From NCBI GenBank assembly GCA_031256155.1, contig JAIRRD010000043.1:1-5282 (forward strand): a DNA stretch of 5,282 nt, read 5' to 3'. The position numbers and the translations under genes were made by a program. The stretch is from Holophagales bacterium. GTDB lineage: Bacteria; Acidobacteriota; Holophagae; Holophagales; Holophagaceae. Shown piece by piece: positions 1 through 4,714 of the stretch (position 1 is the first letter of the stretch; the number at the start of each line of letters is the position of its first letter). A model generated the notes under the pieces. The model worked only from the letters and a program-made list of their open reading frames with translations, ran no database searches and was not told the origin of the DNA.

Positions 1-147
1 AAAAGCCGCACTTTCACCTTCTTGTGTAAAGGGACTGCTGAAAGCGGTCATTTGCGTCCATGAATTCCACCATTGCGGCATTGACTGCACAGGTGCCTGA
101 ACATTTTGCTCTAAAAGCGCTGGCGGCGCGATTGGTATCAGAGTCAT
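1..147 (-). CDS. Unrecognised protein, N-terminal 49 residues, coupled to lexA (partial, runs off left edge)
   Basis: An ATG at 145-147 follows the lexA TAG stop (148-150) with no base between them, and the frame is open for all 49 codons to position 1. A GGAG Shine-Dalgarno core (complement of 155-158) lies 7 nt upstream of this ATG, inside the end of lexA, so translation is probably coupled to lexA. The visible product begins MTLIPIAPPALLEQNVQAPV and is rich in Pro, Gln and Trp (a WWNSW cluster near residues 26-30). There is no clear signal peptide, membrane helix or motif I recognise. Known families placed directly behind lexA in other bacteria include SulA-like division inhibitors and ImuA-type mutagenesis proteins, but nothing visible here identifies either. 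SOS control is inferred only from position. The reading frame and ribosome binding site are seen; the function is unknown. Confidence 0.62.
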   Translation of the reverse strand, partial: MTLIPIAPPALLEQNVQAPVQSMPQWWNSWTQMTAFSSPFTQEGESAAF

Positions 148-783
148 CTAACAGCTCCGCATCACGCCAACGAGGACGCCTTGAATTTCAATGCGCTCGG
201 CATTGTAACAACGCGGGGCAAGGTTGGGGTTGTGTGGAATCAGCCAAACACCTTCCTTGTCGCGGCGCAATTCTTTCAGAGTCGCTTCTTCACGGTCAAT
301 AAGGGCCACAACGCGATCCCCATTGCGGTAGTCACCTCTGGACTGGAGCACCACTAGATCACCGTCCAAAATGCAATCATCTGTCATGGAATCGCCCTTG
401 ACTCTCAGTACAAACAAGTTGTCTTTGTTTCTGTGAATGGCGTGAGGAAGTTCTATCGGCATTGCGTGTGAATCGGGTATCAATGGATTGCCAGCGGCCA
501 CATCTCCGTAAAACGGAAAAGTTTTTGCTTCCTCCTTTGGGGGAACAATAACAGGAGCAGCGTTATGAGTGCGGCGTACAATATTGTTGCCGAGTCCATG
601 CTGTCTTTCCAAAAAACCCTTTTCTATCAGATGCGTGACGTGCCTGTGGATAGTACTCACGGCAGTGCATCCGACTCCCGCCGCTATATCCTTCAGGGTT
701 GGGCTTCGCTTTTCCTGAGCTGTGAACTGCTCCACAAATCGGAGGACTTTTTGTTGGCTTCGGGTAAGGTTTGTTGTTTCCAT
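148..783 (-). CDS. lexA: LexA repressor (SOS regulator, autocleaving S24 peptidase)
   Basis: This 211-residue protein has the full LexA layout. It is a cytoplasmic transcriptional repressor of DNA-damage genes that cleaves itself when stimulated by RecA filaments. Residues 1-70 form the winged helix-turn-helix DNA-binding domain (TLKDIAAGVGCTAVSTIHRHV around 29-49). Residues 88-211 form the S24 peptidase domain. The scissile Ala97-Gly98 lies in GDVAAGNP, the nucleophile Ser132 in GDSM, and the general base Lys170 in ATLKE. The Gly-to-Ser (34) and Ser-to-Lys (38) spacings are close to those of E. coli LexA, so cleavage should be intact. The start fits the family N-terminus (LTRSQQKVL), but there is no convincing Shine-Dalgarno in front of it. 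It lies 48 bp behind bshA and directly abuts the next minus-strand gene. Self-regulation is usual for LexA, but I could not identify an operator of a known type here. Confidence 0.96.
   Translation of the reverse strand: METTNLTRSQQKVLRFVEQFTAQEKRSPTLKDIAAGVGCTAVSTIHRHVTHLIEKGFLERQHGLGNNIVRRTHNAAPVIVPPKEEAKTFPFYGDVAAGNPLIPDSHAMPIELPHAIHRNKDNLFVLRVKGDSMTDDCILDGDLVVLQSRGDYRNGDRVVALIDREEATLKELRRDKEGVWLIPHNPNLAPRCYNAERIEIQGVLVGVMRSC
155..158 (-). promoter_or_regulatory. Ribosome binding site for the gene behind lexA
   Basis: Read on the minus strand this is GGAG, 7 nt before the ATG at 145-147 and within the last codons of lexA. It is the main evidence that the short open frame at the left edge is a real, translationally coupled gene. 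Confidence 0.55.
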
Positions 784-831
784 GTTTTGAGCTTAGAAAA
801 AAAACCGAAACATGTCAACTTTTTTTCGATT
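784..831 (-). promoter_or_regulatory. Probable lexA promoter, possibly leaderless
   Basis: Read on the minus strand, a perfect TTGACA -35 (complement of 813-818) is followed after exactly 17 nt by TAAGCT (790-795), a weak -10 matching the consensus at three of six positions. Only six bases separate that -10 from the lexA ATG, so transcription would start at or beside the start codon, giving a leaderless or nearly leaderless message. This agrees with the missing Shine-Dalgarno. The palindrome ACATGT (810-815) overlaps the -35 edge and could be part of an operator. The promoter call is inferred from pattern only. Confidence 0.45.
796..827. repeat. A/T inverted repeat between bshA and lexA
   Basis: The arms GAAAAAAA (796-803) and TTTTTTTC (820-827) are perfectly complementary over 8 bp with a 16-nt loop. 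On the minus strand the second arm is a run of eight T residues after a short CGAAA/TTTCG pairing, so it may act as a weak terminator behind bshA. It also spans the proposed lexA promoter spacer, where it could serve as a bendable or operator region. Stem strength is low because it is nearly all A-T. Confidence 0.35.
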
Positions 832-1950
832 TTATTTCCAACCCAAAACGCGCTGATAAATTGACTGATATTGCTCAACTATGGGGTCTTCAGCAAAAGT
901 GGTAAGCGCTCTTTCTTTAGCTCTGCCTCCCATTTCAAGGCGGAGTCCTGGGTTGGTAATCAGGCGGATCGCATACTCAGCCATCGCATCGACATCGCCC
1001 ACTTCTGCCAGAAAACCATCCTGACCATCCCTGATTACCTCTGGAATACCCCCGGCGCGGCTTGCCACAACAGGCACACCGTATGACATCGCTTCAAGTG
1101 CGGACAGACCAAAACTTTCGGTAGAGCTTGGCAGCAGGAACACATCGGAACAGGCCAGAACCGAAGCAATATCAGTCTGTTTGCCTGTAAAGCGAACATC
1201 TGCCTCTAAATGTTTTTCCCGCGCAAATGTTTCGGCCTCCAATCTGTCGGGGCCATCACCAACCATGACGAGTTTACAGTTGTGCTCACGATGTACGGCC
1301 TCAAATATCCGCATTACATCTATCACACGCTTTACAGCTCGGAAATTTGATATGTGTGTCAGTACGGGTGCGCTGTCGGGCGATAGCCAGACTCTGCAAT
1401 TACTGGTGTTTCCATCAAATTGGGGCAGACTGACAAAATTGTACACAACGTCAATTTGGCGGTTAACGCCGAATGTCTTTATGCTTTCCTGCCTGAGATA
1501 TTCGGAAACGGCTGTTACGGCGTCACTGGCCCGAATAGCCAGTTTCACCATCGGAAGATAACTAGGGTCTCTCCCCACAACGGTGATATCCGTGCCGTGC
1601 AGGGTAGTAACTATTTTAATTTTGTCGTCCAGAGCCATTCGGGCCAAAAGAGCGGCGCTGGCATGTGGAATTGCGTAGTGAGCGTGTATTACATCAAGAT
1701 GATAGCGGTCGGCCACATCGGCCATCACGGAAGCAAACGCTACAGTGAAAGGAGCTGTTTCAAAAAGCGGGTATGGGCTGGGAGATACTTCGTGAAATGT
1801 GACGTGGTCCTCAAATCCTATGAGTCGTGGGGGTAGAGCTGAACTGAGAATATGAACATCATGCCCCTTAGCCGCCAGAGATTTACCTATTTCCGCTGCC
1901 ACGACACCGGAGCCGCCAAAAGTTGAGTAACAAGAAATTCCAATTCGCAT
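832..1950 (-). CDS. bshA: N-acetyl-alpha-D-glucosaminyl L-malate synthase BshA (GT4 glycosyltransferase)
   Basis: This 372-residue cytoplasmic glycosyltransferase belongs to family GT4 with a GT-B fold. BshA joins GlcNAc from UDP-GlcNAc to L-malate, the first step of bacillithiol synthesis. The N-terminus MRIGISCYSTFGGSGVVAAE, with the glycine loop at 12-15, is the BshA type. Other family blocks are HAHYAIPHA (89-97), TTLHGTDIT (115-123), TAVSEYLRQ (146-154), HISNFRAVKR (199-208) and GDGPDR (231-236). The C-terminal nucleotide-binding E-x7-E pair is Glu278/Glu286 in ESFGLSALE, followed by GVPVVASRAGGIPE. The length is usual for BshA. A GGGAG Shine-Dalgarno (complement of 1958-1962) lies 7 nt before the ATG. 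It is transcribed away from yggT and is followed after 48 bp by lexA. A different GT4 substrate cannot be fully excluded, but the N-terminal match makes BshA much more likely. The genes for the later steps (bshB, bshC) are not in this window. Confidence 0.93.
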   Translation of the reverse strand: MRIGISCYSTFGGSGVVAAEIGKSLAAKGHDVHILSSALPPRLIGFEDHVTFHEVSPSPYPLFETAPFTVAFASVMADVADRYHLDVIHAHYAIPHASAALLARMALDDKIKIVTTLHGTDITVVGRDPSYLPMVKLAIRASDAVTAVSEYLRQESIKTFGVNRQIDVVYNFVSLPQFDGNTSNCRVWLSPDSAPVLTHISNFRAVKRVIDVMRIFEAVHREHNCKLVMVGDGPDRLEAETFAREKHLEADVRFTGKQTDIASVLACSDVFLLPSSTESFGLSALEAMSYGVPVVASRAGGIPEVIRDGQDGFLAEVGDVDAMAEYAIRLITNPGLRLEMGGRAKERALTTFAEDPIVEQYQSIYQRVLGWK

Positions 1951-1980
1951 TCAATATCTCCCATAGCCCTTTTCGCTTGT

Positions 1981-2021
1981 ATTGCTCGCTTGACGGCGAA
2001 CAAAATCCGCCTGCAAGCAAT
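1981..2021. repeat. Imperfect palindrome in the bshA leader/promoter region
   Basis: GCTTG (1988-1992) pairs with CAAGC (2014-2018), and inside it GGCG (1995-1998) pairs with CGCC (2008-2011), with two mismatched positions between the two blocks. An alternative outer pairing is ATTGCT (1981-1986) with AGCAAT (2016-2021). It lies about 40-70 nt upstream of the bshA start. No T-run follows on either strand, so it looks more like an operator or leader hairpin than a terminator. Confidence 0.4.
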
Positions 2022-2046
2022 GCACTTAAAAAGTCTGACATAGCAG

Positions 2047-2067
2047 TTCAACTACAATTAAGTTGAA
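2047..2067. repeat. Short inverted repeat in the bshA/yggT divergent region
   Basis: TTCAACT (2047-2053) and AGTTGAA (2061-2067) form a perfect 7-bp inverted repeat with a 7-nt AT-rich spacer. It lies near the middle of the 212-bp divergent intergenic region, a common place for a regulator site, but its function is unknown and chance occurrence is possible. Confidence 0.4.
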
Positions 2068-2137
2068 GTGCCATATCAAACTTTACGTCATTCCGTTAGA
2101 CTTCATTCCATGTAAAATGGCACATTTCACACGGAAT
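2068..2137. repeat. Two interleaved inverted repeats upstream of yggT
   Basis: GTGCCAT (2068-2074) is complementary to ATGGCAC (2117-2123), and ATTCCGT (2090-2096) is complementary to ACGGAAT (2131-2137). The pairs overlap in a crossed order, as in a pseudoknot. Each is only 7 bp, so chance is a real possibility. Confidence 0.3.
2113..2118 (+). promoter_or_regulatory. Candidate -10 element for yggT-divIVA
   Basis: TAAAAT matches the TATAAT consensus at five of six positions and would place the transcription start about 38 nt upstream of the yggT ATG. No good -35 lies at the proper distance. A second AT-rich hexamer at 2141-2146 (TATATT) is too close to the ribosome binding site to be convincing. 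Confidence 0.25.
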
Positions 2138-2162
2138 TGCTATATTATTATGAGGGTGTTTT

Positions 2163-2417
2163 ATGCCTTTGATTTTTTACATTGCCGACTGGCTGTTGAC
2201 AATTCTGATTTATCTGGTGCTGGCGGATTGCGTCATGAGTTGGTTTCCTGATGCCAGGAATCGCCCTGCCGTAAAACTCATCCAATCCATAACCAATCCG
2301 CTCCTCCTGCCTTTTCGCGTCATATTGCCCTCGTTCGGCGGACTTGATTTGAGTCCGTTTGTGGCTATTCTATTGTTGTCTACTCTACAGCGTCTTTTAC
2401 ATAATTTGGTTGGATAA
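2163..2417 (+). CDS. yggT: YggT family small membrane protein
   Basis: This 84-residue integral membrane protein fits the YGGT family. A hydrophobic segment at 3-25 ends in SWF (26-28). It is followed by the conserved loop ITNPLLLPFR (43-52), then LPSFGGLDLSP (55-65), then a second hydrophobic segment at 66-83. This single repeat with the T-x-P-x-x-x-P-x-R and G-G-x-D-x-S-P blocks is characteristic. YggT-type proteins are generally found near cell-division or envelope genes and are poorly understood; roles in membrane and division processes or osmotic response have been proposed for some members. A GAGGG Shine-Dalgarno (2152-2156) lies 6 nt before the ATG. The gene is followed after 14 bp by a DivIVA-domain gene, so the two probably form an operon. 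Confidence 0.92.
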   Translation: MPLIFYIADWLLTILIYLVLADCVMSWFPDARNRPAVKLIQSITNPLLLPFRVILPSFGGLDLSPFVAILLLSTLQRLLHNLVG

Positions 2418-2431
2418 CATCTGGGAATCAC

Positions 2432-2917
2432 ATGAAATATTCACCTAGAGACATACAGAGGCGTGAGTTTGAGACTATTTTCCGCGGACTCAATCCAGAT
2501 GAAGTGCGCGAGTTCTTGCGGGAAATAGCGTCAGACTGGGAGGAACTCCTGCAGGAAAATCAACAGTTGCGGAATGAAGCAATAGACCTGCGAGAGCGTG
2601 TGCTTCAATATCAGGATCAGGACCGCATTTTTAAAGAAACACTGATGCAGGCCCAAAAAACCAGAGAAGAATTGATGGATGTAGCGCAGCGCGAGAGGGA
2701 ACTGAGTCTGAAAGAAGCGCGCTTTCAGGGTGAAGAAATCGCCAGAGAAGCACAGGAACATGTCGGCAAGCTGGAATCCCATCTCCGCAACCTGAAATTG
2801 GAGAGAGTGCGCTTCCTTCAGGATTTAGATGCCTTGATGGCGCGCACCAAACGTTTCCTGAGTCACGAAGCCCCCGAAATGTTCCCGCCCGCAGATGTCA
2901 CCAGGAAACTTGATTGA
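2432..2917 (+). CDS. DivIVA domain-containing coiled-coil protein
   Basis: This 161-residue protein has the DivIVA layout. The short N-terminal lipid-binding domain is at 1-40: SPRDIQRREF, then FRGLNPDEVREFL with the typical G-x-x-x-x-E-V-x-x-F-L pattern. A long, highly charged, Glu- and Arg-rich coiled coil follows over roughly 35-145, and the tail is short. DivIVA proteins bind negatively curved membrane and organise division or polar growth. In this setting, next to yggT, a role in septum or envelope organisation is likely but inferred. A GGGA core (2423-2426) lies 5 nt before the ATG. The stop is 10 bp from the nadC stop on the other strand, and no strong terminator is seen in that gap. 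DivIVA is best known from Gram-positive bacteria, so its presence beside outer-membrane genes is useful for placing the organism. Confidence 0.88.
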   Translation: MKYSPRDIQRREFETIFRGLNPDEVREFLREIASDWEELLQENQQLRNEAIDLRERVLQYQDQDRIFKETLMQAQKTREELMDVAQRERELSLKEARFQGEEIAREAQEHVGKLESHLRNLKLERVRFLQDLDALMARTKRFLSHEAPEMFPPADVTRKLD

Positions 2918-2927
2918 TTATAGTCGT

Positions 2928-3791
2928 TTAACTATTGCCGCAATCCAGCCTCAAACTCAGATCAGCAGCCGGTGCGCTGTGCGTCAAAGCACCCACAGAA
3001 AGGAAGTCCACACCTGTCAGAGCCACAGATTTAGCTCTGGCCAGAGTTAAATTACCGCTGGCCTCCAAAAAGAATCGCCTGCCGCTGGAATTACGCATGG
3101 CAACAGCGCTCTCCATAGTTTTCTCGTCCATGTTGTCCAGAAGAACACCATCTATATCGGATATTGCTAAACATTCAGACAGTTGATCCAGCGTTTCCAC
3201 CTCAACCTCTATCCTCAGCAGGTTCGGCGATGACAGCCTGGCAGATGCAACAGCCGATGCAATACCTCCCGCCGCAGCGATGTGGTTCTCCTTAATGAGA
3301 ATCCCGTCAGCCAAATTCATTCTGTGATTAAACCCTCCGCCACAGCGTACAGCGTATTTTTCCAATATCTTCAGACCGGGGGTGGTTTTGCGCGTATCAA
3401 GTATTCGCGCTTTCGTTCCCGCCACCGCATCCACAAAAGACCTCGTCAGAGTAGCTGTTCCAGACAGGCGTTGCAGCAAATTCAGCATCACGCGCTCAGC
3501 CATCAAAATACTGCTGCATGAGCCTTGCACTCTCATTACCTCAGTTCCTGCGGTCAGCTTCTCACCATCATTGACAAGGACAGAGATAATGAGTGCAGGG
3601 TCTGTCAAACGAAATACCTCCTCAGCTACAGACAGACCAGCAATGACCAGTTCAGATTTAGCTATAACACGAGCCTGCATAGCGCGATCCGGCACAGCCC
3701 CGGTAGTCCAGTCGCCCGCACCCCAGTCCTCTTTCAAAAAAGACTCCAAAGAAGCTCGGTATGCCAGGATGTGCGGCGAAATAATGGGCAT
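2928..3791 (-). CDS. nadC: Nicotinate-nucleotide pyrophosphorylase (carboxylating), quinolinate phosphoribosyltransferase
   Basis: This enzyme converts quinolinate and PRPP to nicotinate mononucleotide, CO2 and pyrophosphate in de novo NAD synthesis in the cytoplasm. From the ATG at 3791 it is 287 residues, the usual NadC length. Numbered from the longer start at 3803, key blocks are ERVMLNLLQRLSGTAT (103-118), ILDTRKTTPGLKILEKYAVR (134-153), GGGFNHRMNL (155-164), the catalytic-region lysine in ILIKENH (168-174), EVEVETL (199-205), DGVLLDNM (218-225), LEASGN (246-251) and the C-terminal GVDFLSVGALTHS (264-276). All the substrate-binding basic residues expected in these blocks appear present. 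I chose the start at 3791 because GAGGA lies 5 nt before it, whereas the ATG at 3803 has no ribosome binding site and is itself part of that signal. No nadA or nadB is in view. A palindrome lies 20 nt upstream. Confidence 0.97.
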   Translation of the reverse strand: MPIISPHILAYRASLESFLKEDWGAGDWTTGAVPDRAMQARVIAKSELVIAGLSVAEEVFRLTDPALIISVLVNDGEKLTAGTEVMRVQGSCSSILMAERVMLNLLQRLSGTATLTRSFVDAVAGTKARILDTRKTTPGLKILEKYAVRCGGGFNHRMNLADGILIKENHIAAAGGIASAVASARLSSPNLLRIEVEVETLDQLSECLAISDIDGVLLDNMDEKTMESAVAMRNSSGRRFFLEASGNLTLARAKSVALTGVDFLSVGALTHSAPAADLSLRLDCGNS

Positions 3792-3796
3792 GTTAG

Positions 3797-3801
3797 TCCT
3801 C
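3797..3801 (-). promoter_or_regulatory. Ribosome binding site deciding the nadC start
   Basis: Read on the minus strand this is GAGGA, 5 nt upstream of the ATG at 3789-3791. It overlaps the in-frame upstream ATG at 3801-3803, which therefore is unlikely to be the true start. Confidence 0.7.
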
Positions 3802-3811
3802 ATATATCAAT

Positions 3812-3847
3812 GTATCAAGTTGCATTCGGACGAAAGCAACTTGATAC
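3812..3847. repeat. Near-perfect 36-nt palindrome upstream of nadC
   Basis: The outer arms GTATCAAGTTGC (3812-3823) and GCAACTTGATAC (3836-3847) are perfect over 12 bp. After one A-A mismatch the pairing continues as TTCG (3825-3828) with CGAA (3831-3834) around a 2-nt loop, giving 16 of 17 possible pairs. It lies 20 nt upstream of the chosen nadC start and ends one base before the outer-membrane-protein remnant. Its inner arm GTTGCATTC (3819-3827) is identical to part of the palindrome at 4059-4102. A TATAAG hexamer on the minus strand (3856-3861) could be a -10 that would place this hairpin in the nadC leader, but no matching -35 was found. It could be a regulator-binding site for nadC, a leader hairpin or a mobile palindromic repeat. 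Confidence 0.85.
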
Positions 3848-3848
3848 C

Positions 3849-4010
3849 TATAATTCTTATATGGAGAGCGGCGTTAAGCTCGGAGCGCGTGTCGGCGTTG
3901 ACTATGAAATCAACGAACTCTTCATCTTACACGCCTTTTGGACTGTTGCCGAAGCCAACCGCAAATTTAGCCCATCCTGGATTACTATTGGCGGCGGCTT
4001 GAGATTCTAA
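3849..4010 (+). pseudogene. C-terminal remnant of an outer-membrane beta-barrel gene, paralogue of the gene at 4106-4678
   Basis: Translated from 3849, the frame gives YNSYMESGVKLGARVGVDYE and continues to FSPSWITIGGGLRF and a TAA at 4008-4010. Its last 45 residues align without gaps to residues 146-190 of the intact neighbouring outer-membrane protein, with 21 identities by hand count, including VKLG, R-x-G-x-D-Y, FSPSW and the terminal RF. The rest of the gene is missing: upstream the same frame only crosses the palindrome at 3812-3847 and then the antisense of nadC, which shows no barrel-like sequence. No signal peptide or ribosome binding site precedes the possible internal ATG at 3861. 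The C-terminal barrel signature and stop remain undamaged, so the 5' loss may be by deletion or rearrangement and not slow decay. A short functional product cannot be excluded but is unlikely. Confidence 0.78.
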
Positions 4011-4053
4011 GGCTGTTTTGGTCTGAAAATATTATATTTCAACAGCCATTTTT
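4011..4053 (+). terminator. Rho-independent terminator-like hairpin behind the remnant
   Basis: GGCTGTT (4011-4017) begins directly after the TAA of the remnant and pairs perfectly with AACAGCC (4041-4047), followed by ATTTTTA. An inner TGAAA/TTTCA pairing (4024-4028 with 4037-4041) competes at one base. The 7-bp stem with a five-T tail fits a plus-strand terminator, suggesting the remnant has kept the original 3' end of its gene. Confidence 0.55.
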
Positions 4054-4058
4054 ACTAA

Positions 4059-4102
4059 ATTCACGTCGTGTTGCATTCATTTGAATGCAACACGACGTGA
4101 AT
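4059..4102. repeat. Perfect inverted repeat, 21-bp arms with 2-nt spacer
   Basis: Bases 4059-4079 are exactly complementary to 4082-4102, with TT between the arms. It starts 3 bp past the stop codon of the outer-membrane gene at 4106-4678 and lies between that gene and the convergent remnant, so a terminator for the minus-strand gene is the simplest role. The tail on the minus strand is only TTTAGT, a poor U-tract, and the plus-strand tail is also weak. Its loop-side arm GTTGCATTC (4070-4078) is shared with the palindrome at 3812-3847, which points to a repeat family as an alternative. Confidence 0.9.
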
Positions 4103-4105
4103 CAT

Positions 4106-4678
4106 TTAAAACCTGTATGTAACACCGAGCGTCACCCAACTTGGGCTGAAAGCTATGTTGCCTTGTACCACTGAGTATGTGAGATTGGCGGACAGATCGT
4201 TGTTTATGTGATAGTCCAGTCCCGCACGGCCACCCAGTTTAACGCTGTTAAATTTGGAGCCAACACTGCTATTAGTAAATCTGGGGTCGGTTACTACAGG
4301 ACTCTGATTCCAGGACATGCCAAAAACGCCGCCAAAGAATGAAACATTACCCTCAAAAAAAGTGGTTGTGCAAACATCAAGGCCGCTGTAAAAATGGGGG
4401 CGATTTGCGTTAAAGCCTGCCCCTTCAACGCTGTCAAAGCACAGAGCGTTTAAGTACAGCCGATAGCCATAGCTTTCCAGATTGTGCTGATAGGCTAGAT
4501 TGAGCGAGTAGCCAAAACCATCCTTCATTTCTTTCATATCGCCGATATCATTTATCCAGCCCACAGATGCCTGCCAGCCATTTTTGGACATATCCTGCGC
4601 TCCAAGCACACCGGAAGCTGAAAACAAGCCGCCCATTACCAGACACGTGAGTGCGCCCTTGCGAAAAAGTTTATTCAT
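4106..4678 (-). CDS. Small secreted outer-membrane beta-barrel protein
   Basis: This 190-residue protein starts with a signal peptide: MNKLFRKGAL, a hydrophobic core at 9-22, and a likely cleavage after VLGA (residue 27). The mature part shows alternating polar/hydrophobic strands with aromatic residues (for example GYSLNLAYQHN at 56-66, GYRLYLNALCF at 71-81, VSFFGGVFGMSW at 112-123, LSANLTYSVV at 162-171). It ends in WVTLGVTYRF, the terminal Phe typical of substrates of the BAM complex. The size fits a small eight-stranded barrel of the OmpW/OmpA-like type, but I cannot name the family or the substrate. Cys80 and Cys103 could form a disulphide. An AGGAG Shine-Dalgarno (complement of 4685-4689) lies 6 nt before the ATG. 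It is 36 bp downstream of a TonB-dependent receptor gene on the same strand, so co-transcription is plausible. A truncated paralogue lies convergently at 3849-4010. Confidence 0.85.
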   Translation of the reverse strand: MNKLFRKGALTCLVMGGLFSASGVLGAQDMSKNGWQASVGWINDIGDMKEMKDGFGYSLNLAYQHNLESYGYRLYLNALCFDSVEGAGFNANRPHFYSGLDVCTTTFFEGNVSFFGGVFGMSWNQSPVVTDPRFTNSSVGSKFNSVKLGGRAGLDYHINNDLSANLTYSVVQGNIAFSPSWVTLGVTYRF

Positions 4679-4714
4679 ACATTACTCCTATGCAAATTGA
4701 CAAGAAATATAGAA

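Noticed and set aside
806..819. CGAAACATGTCAAC as a Gram-positive-type LexA box
   Set aside because: Only the central ACATGT is palindromic and the flanks do not match CGAAC-N4-GTTCG or the E. coli CTGT-N8-ACAG; kept only as a possible operator of unknown type.
2118..2140. TGGCAC followed by TTGC, resembling a sigma-54 promoter upstream of yggT
   Set aside because: Thirteen bases separate TGGCAC from TTGC, whereas a sigma-54 site needs GG and GC about 10 bases apart; the spacing is wrong.
2918..2927. Terminator between the convergent divIVA-domain gene and nadC
   Set aside because: The gap is 10 bp and only a 5-bp ATAGT/ACTAT pairing with no T-run is visible nearby.
3525..3848. Upstream part of the plus-strand open frame that contains the outer-membrane remnant
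   Set aside because: It is the antisense of nadC and the palindrome; its translation shows no signal peptide or barrel-like pattern, so only the part from about 3849 is related to the outer-membrane protein.
3382..4002. Long plus-strand frame across nadC and other antisense frames over bshA, lexA and divIVA
   Set aside because: They lie opposite well-supported genes, lack ribosome binding sites and give low-complexity or basic translations typical of shadow frames.
4106..4678. Lipoprotein signal from Cys12 in the leader of the small outer-membrane protein
   Set aside because: The cysteine lies too early, before the hydrophobic core, and the preceding residues do not form a lipobox; a normal signal peptidase I site near residue 27 fits better.
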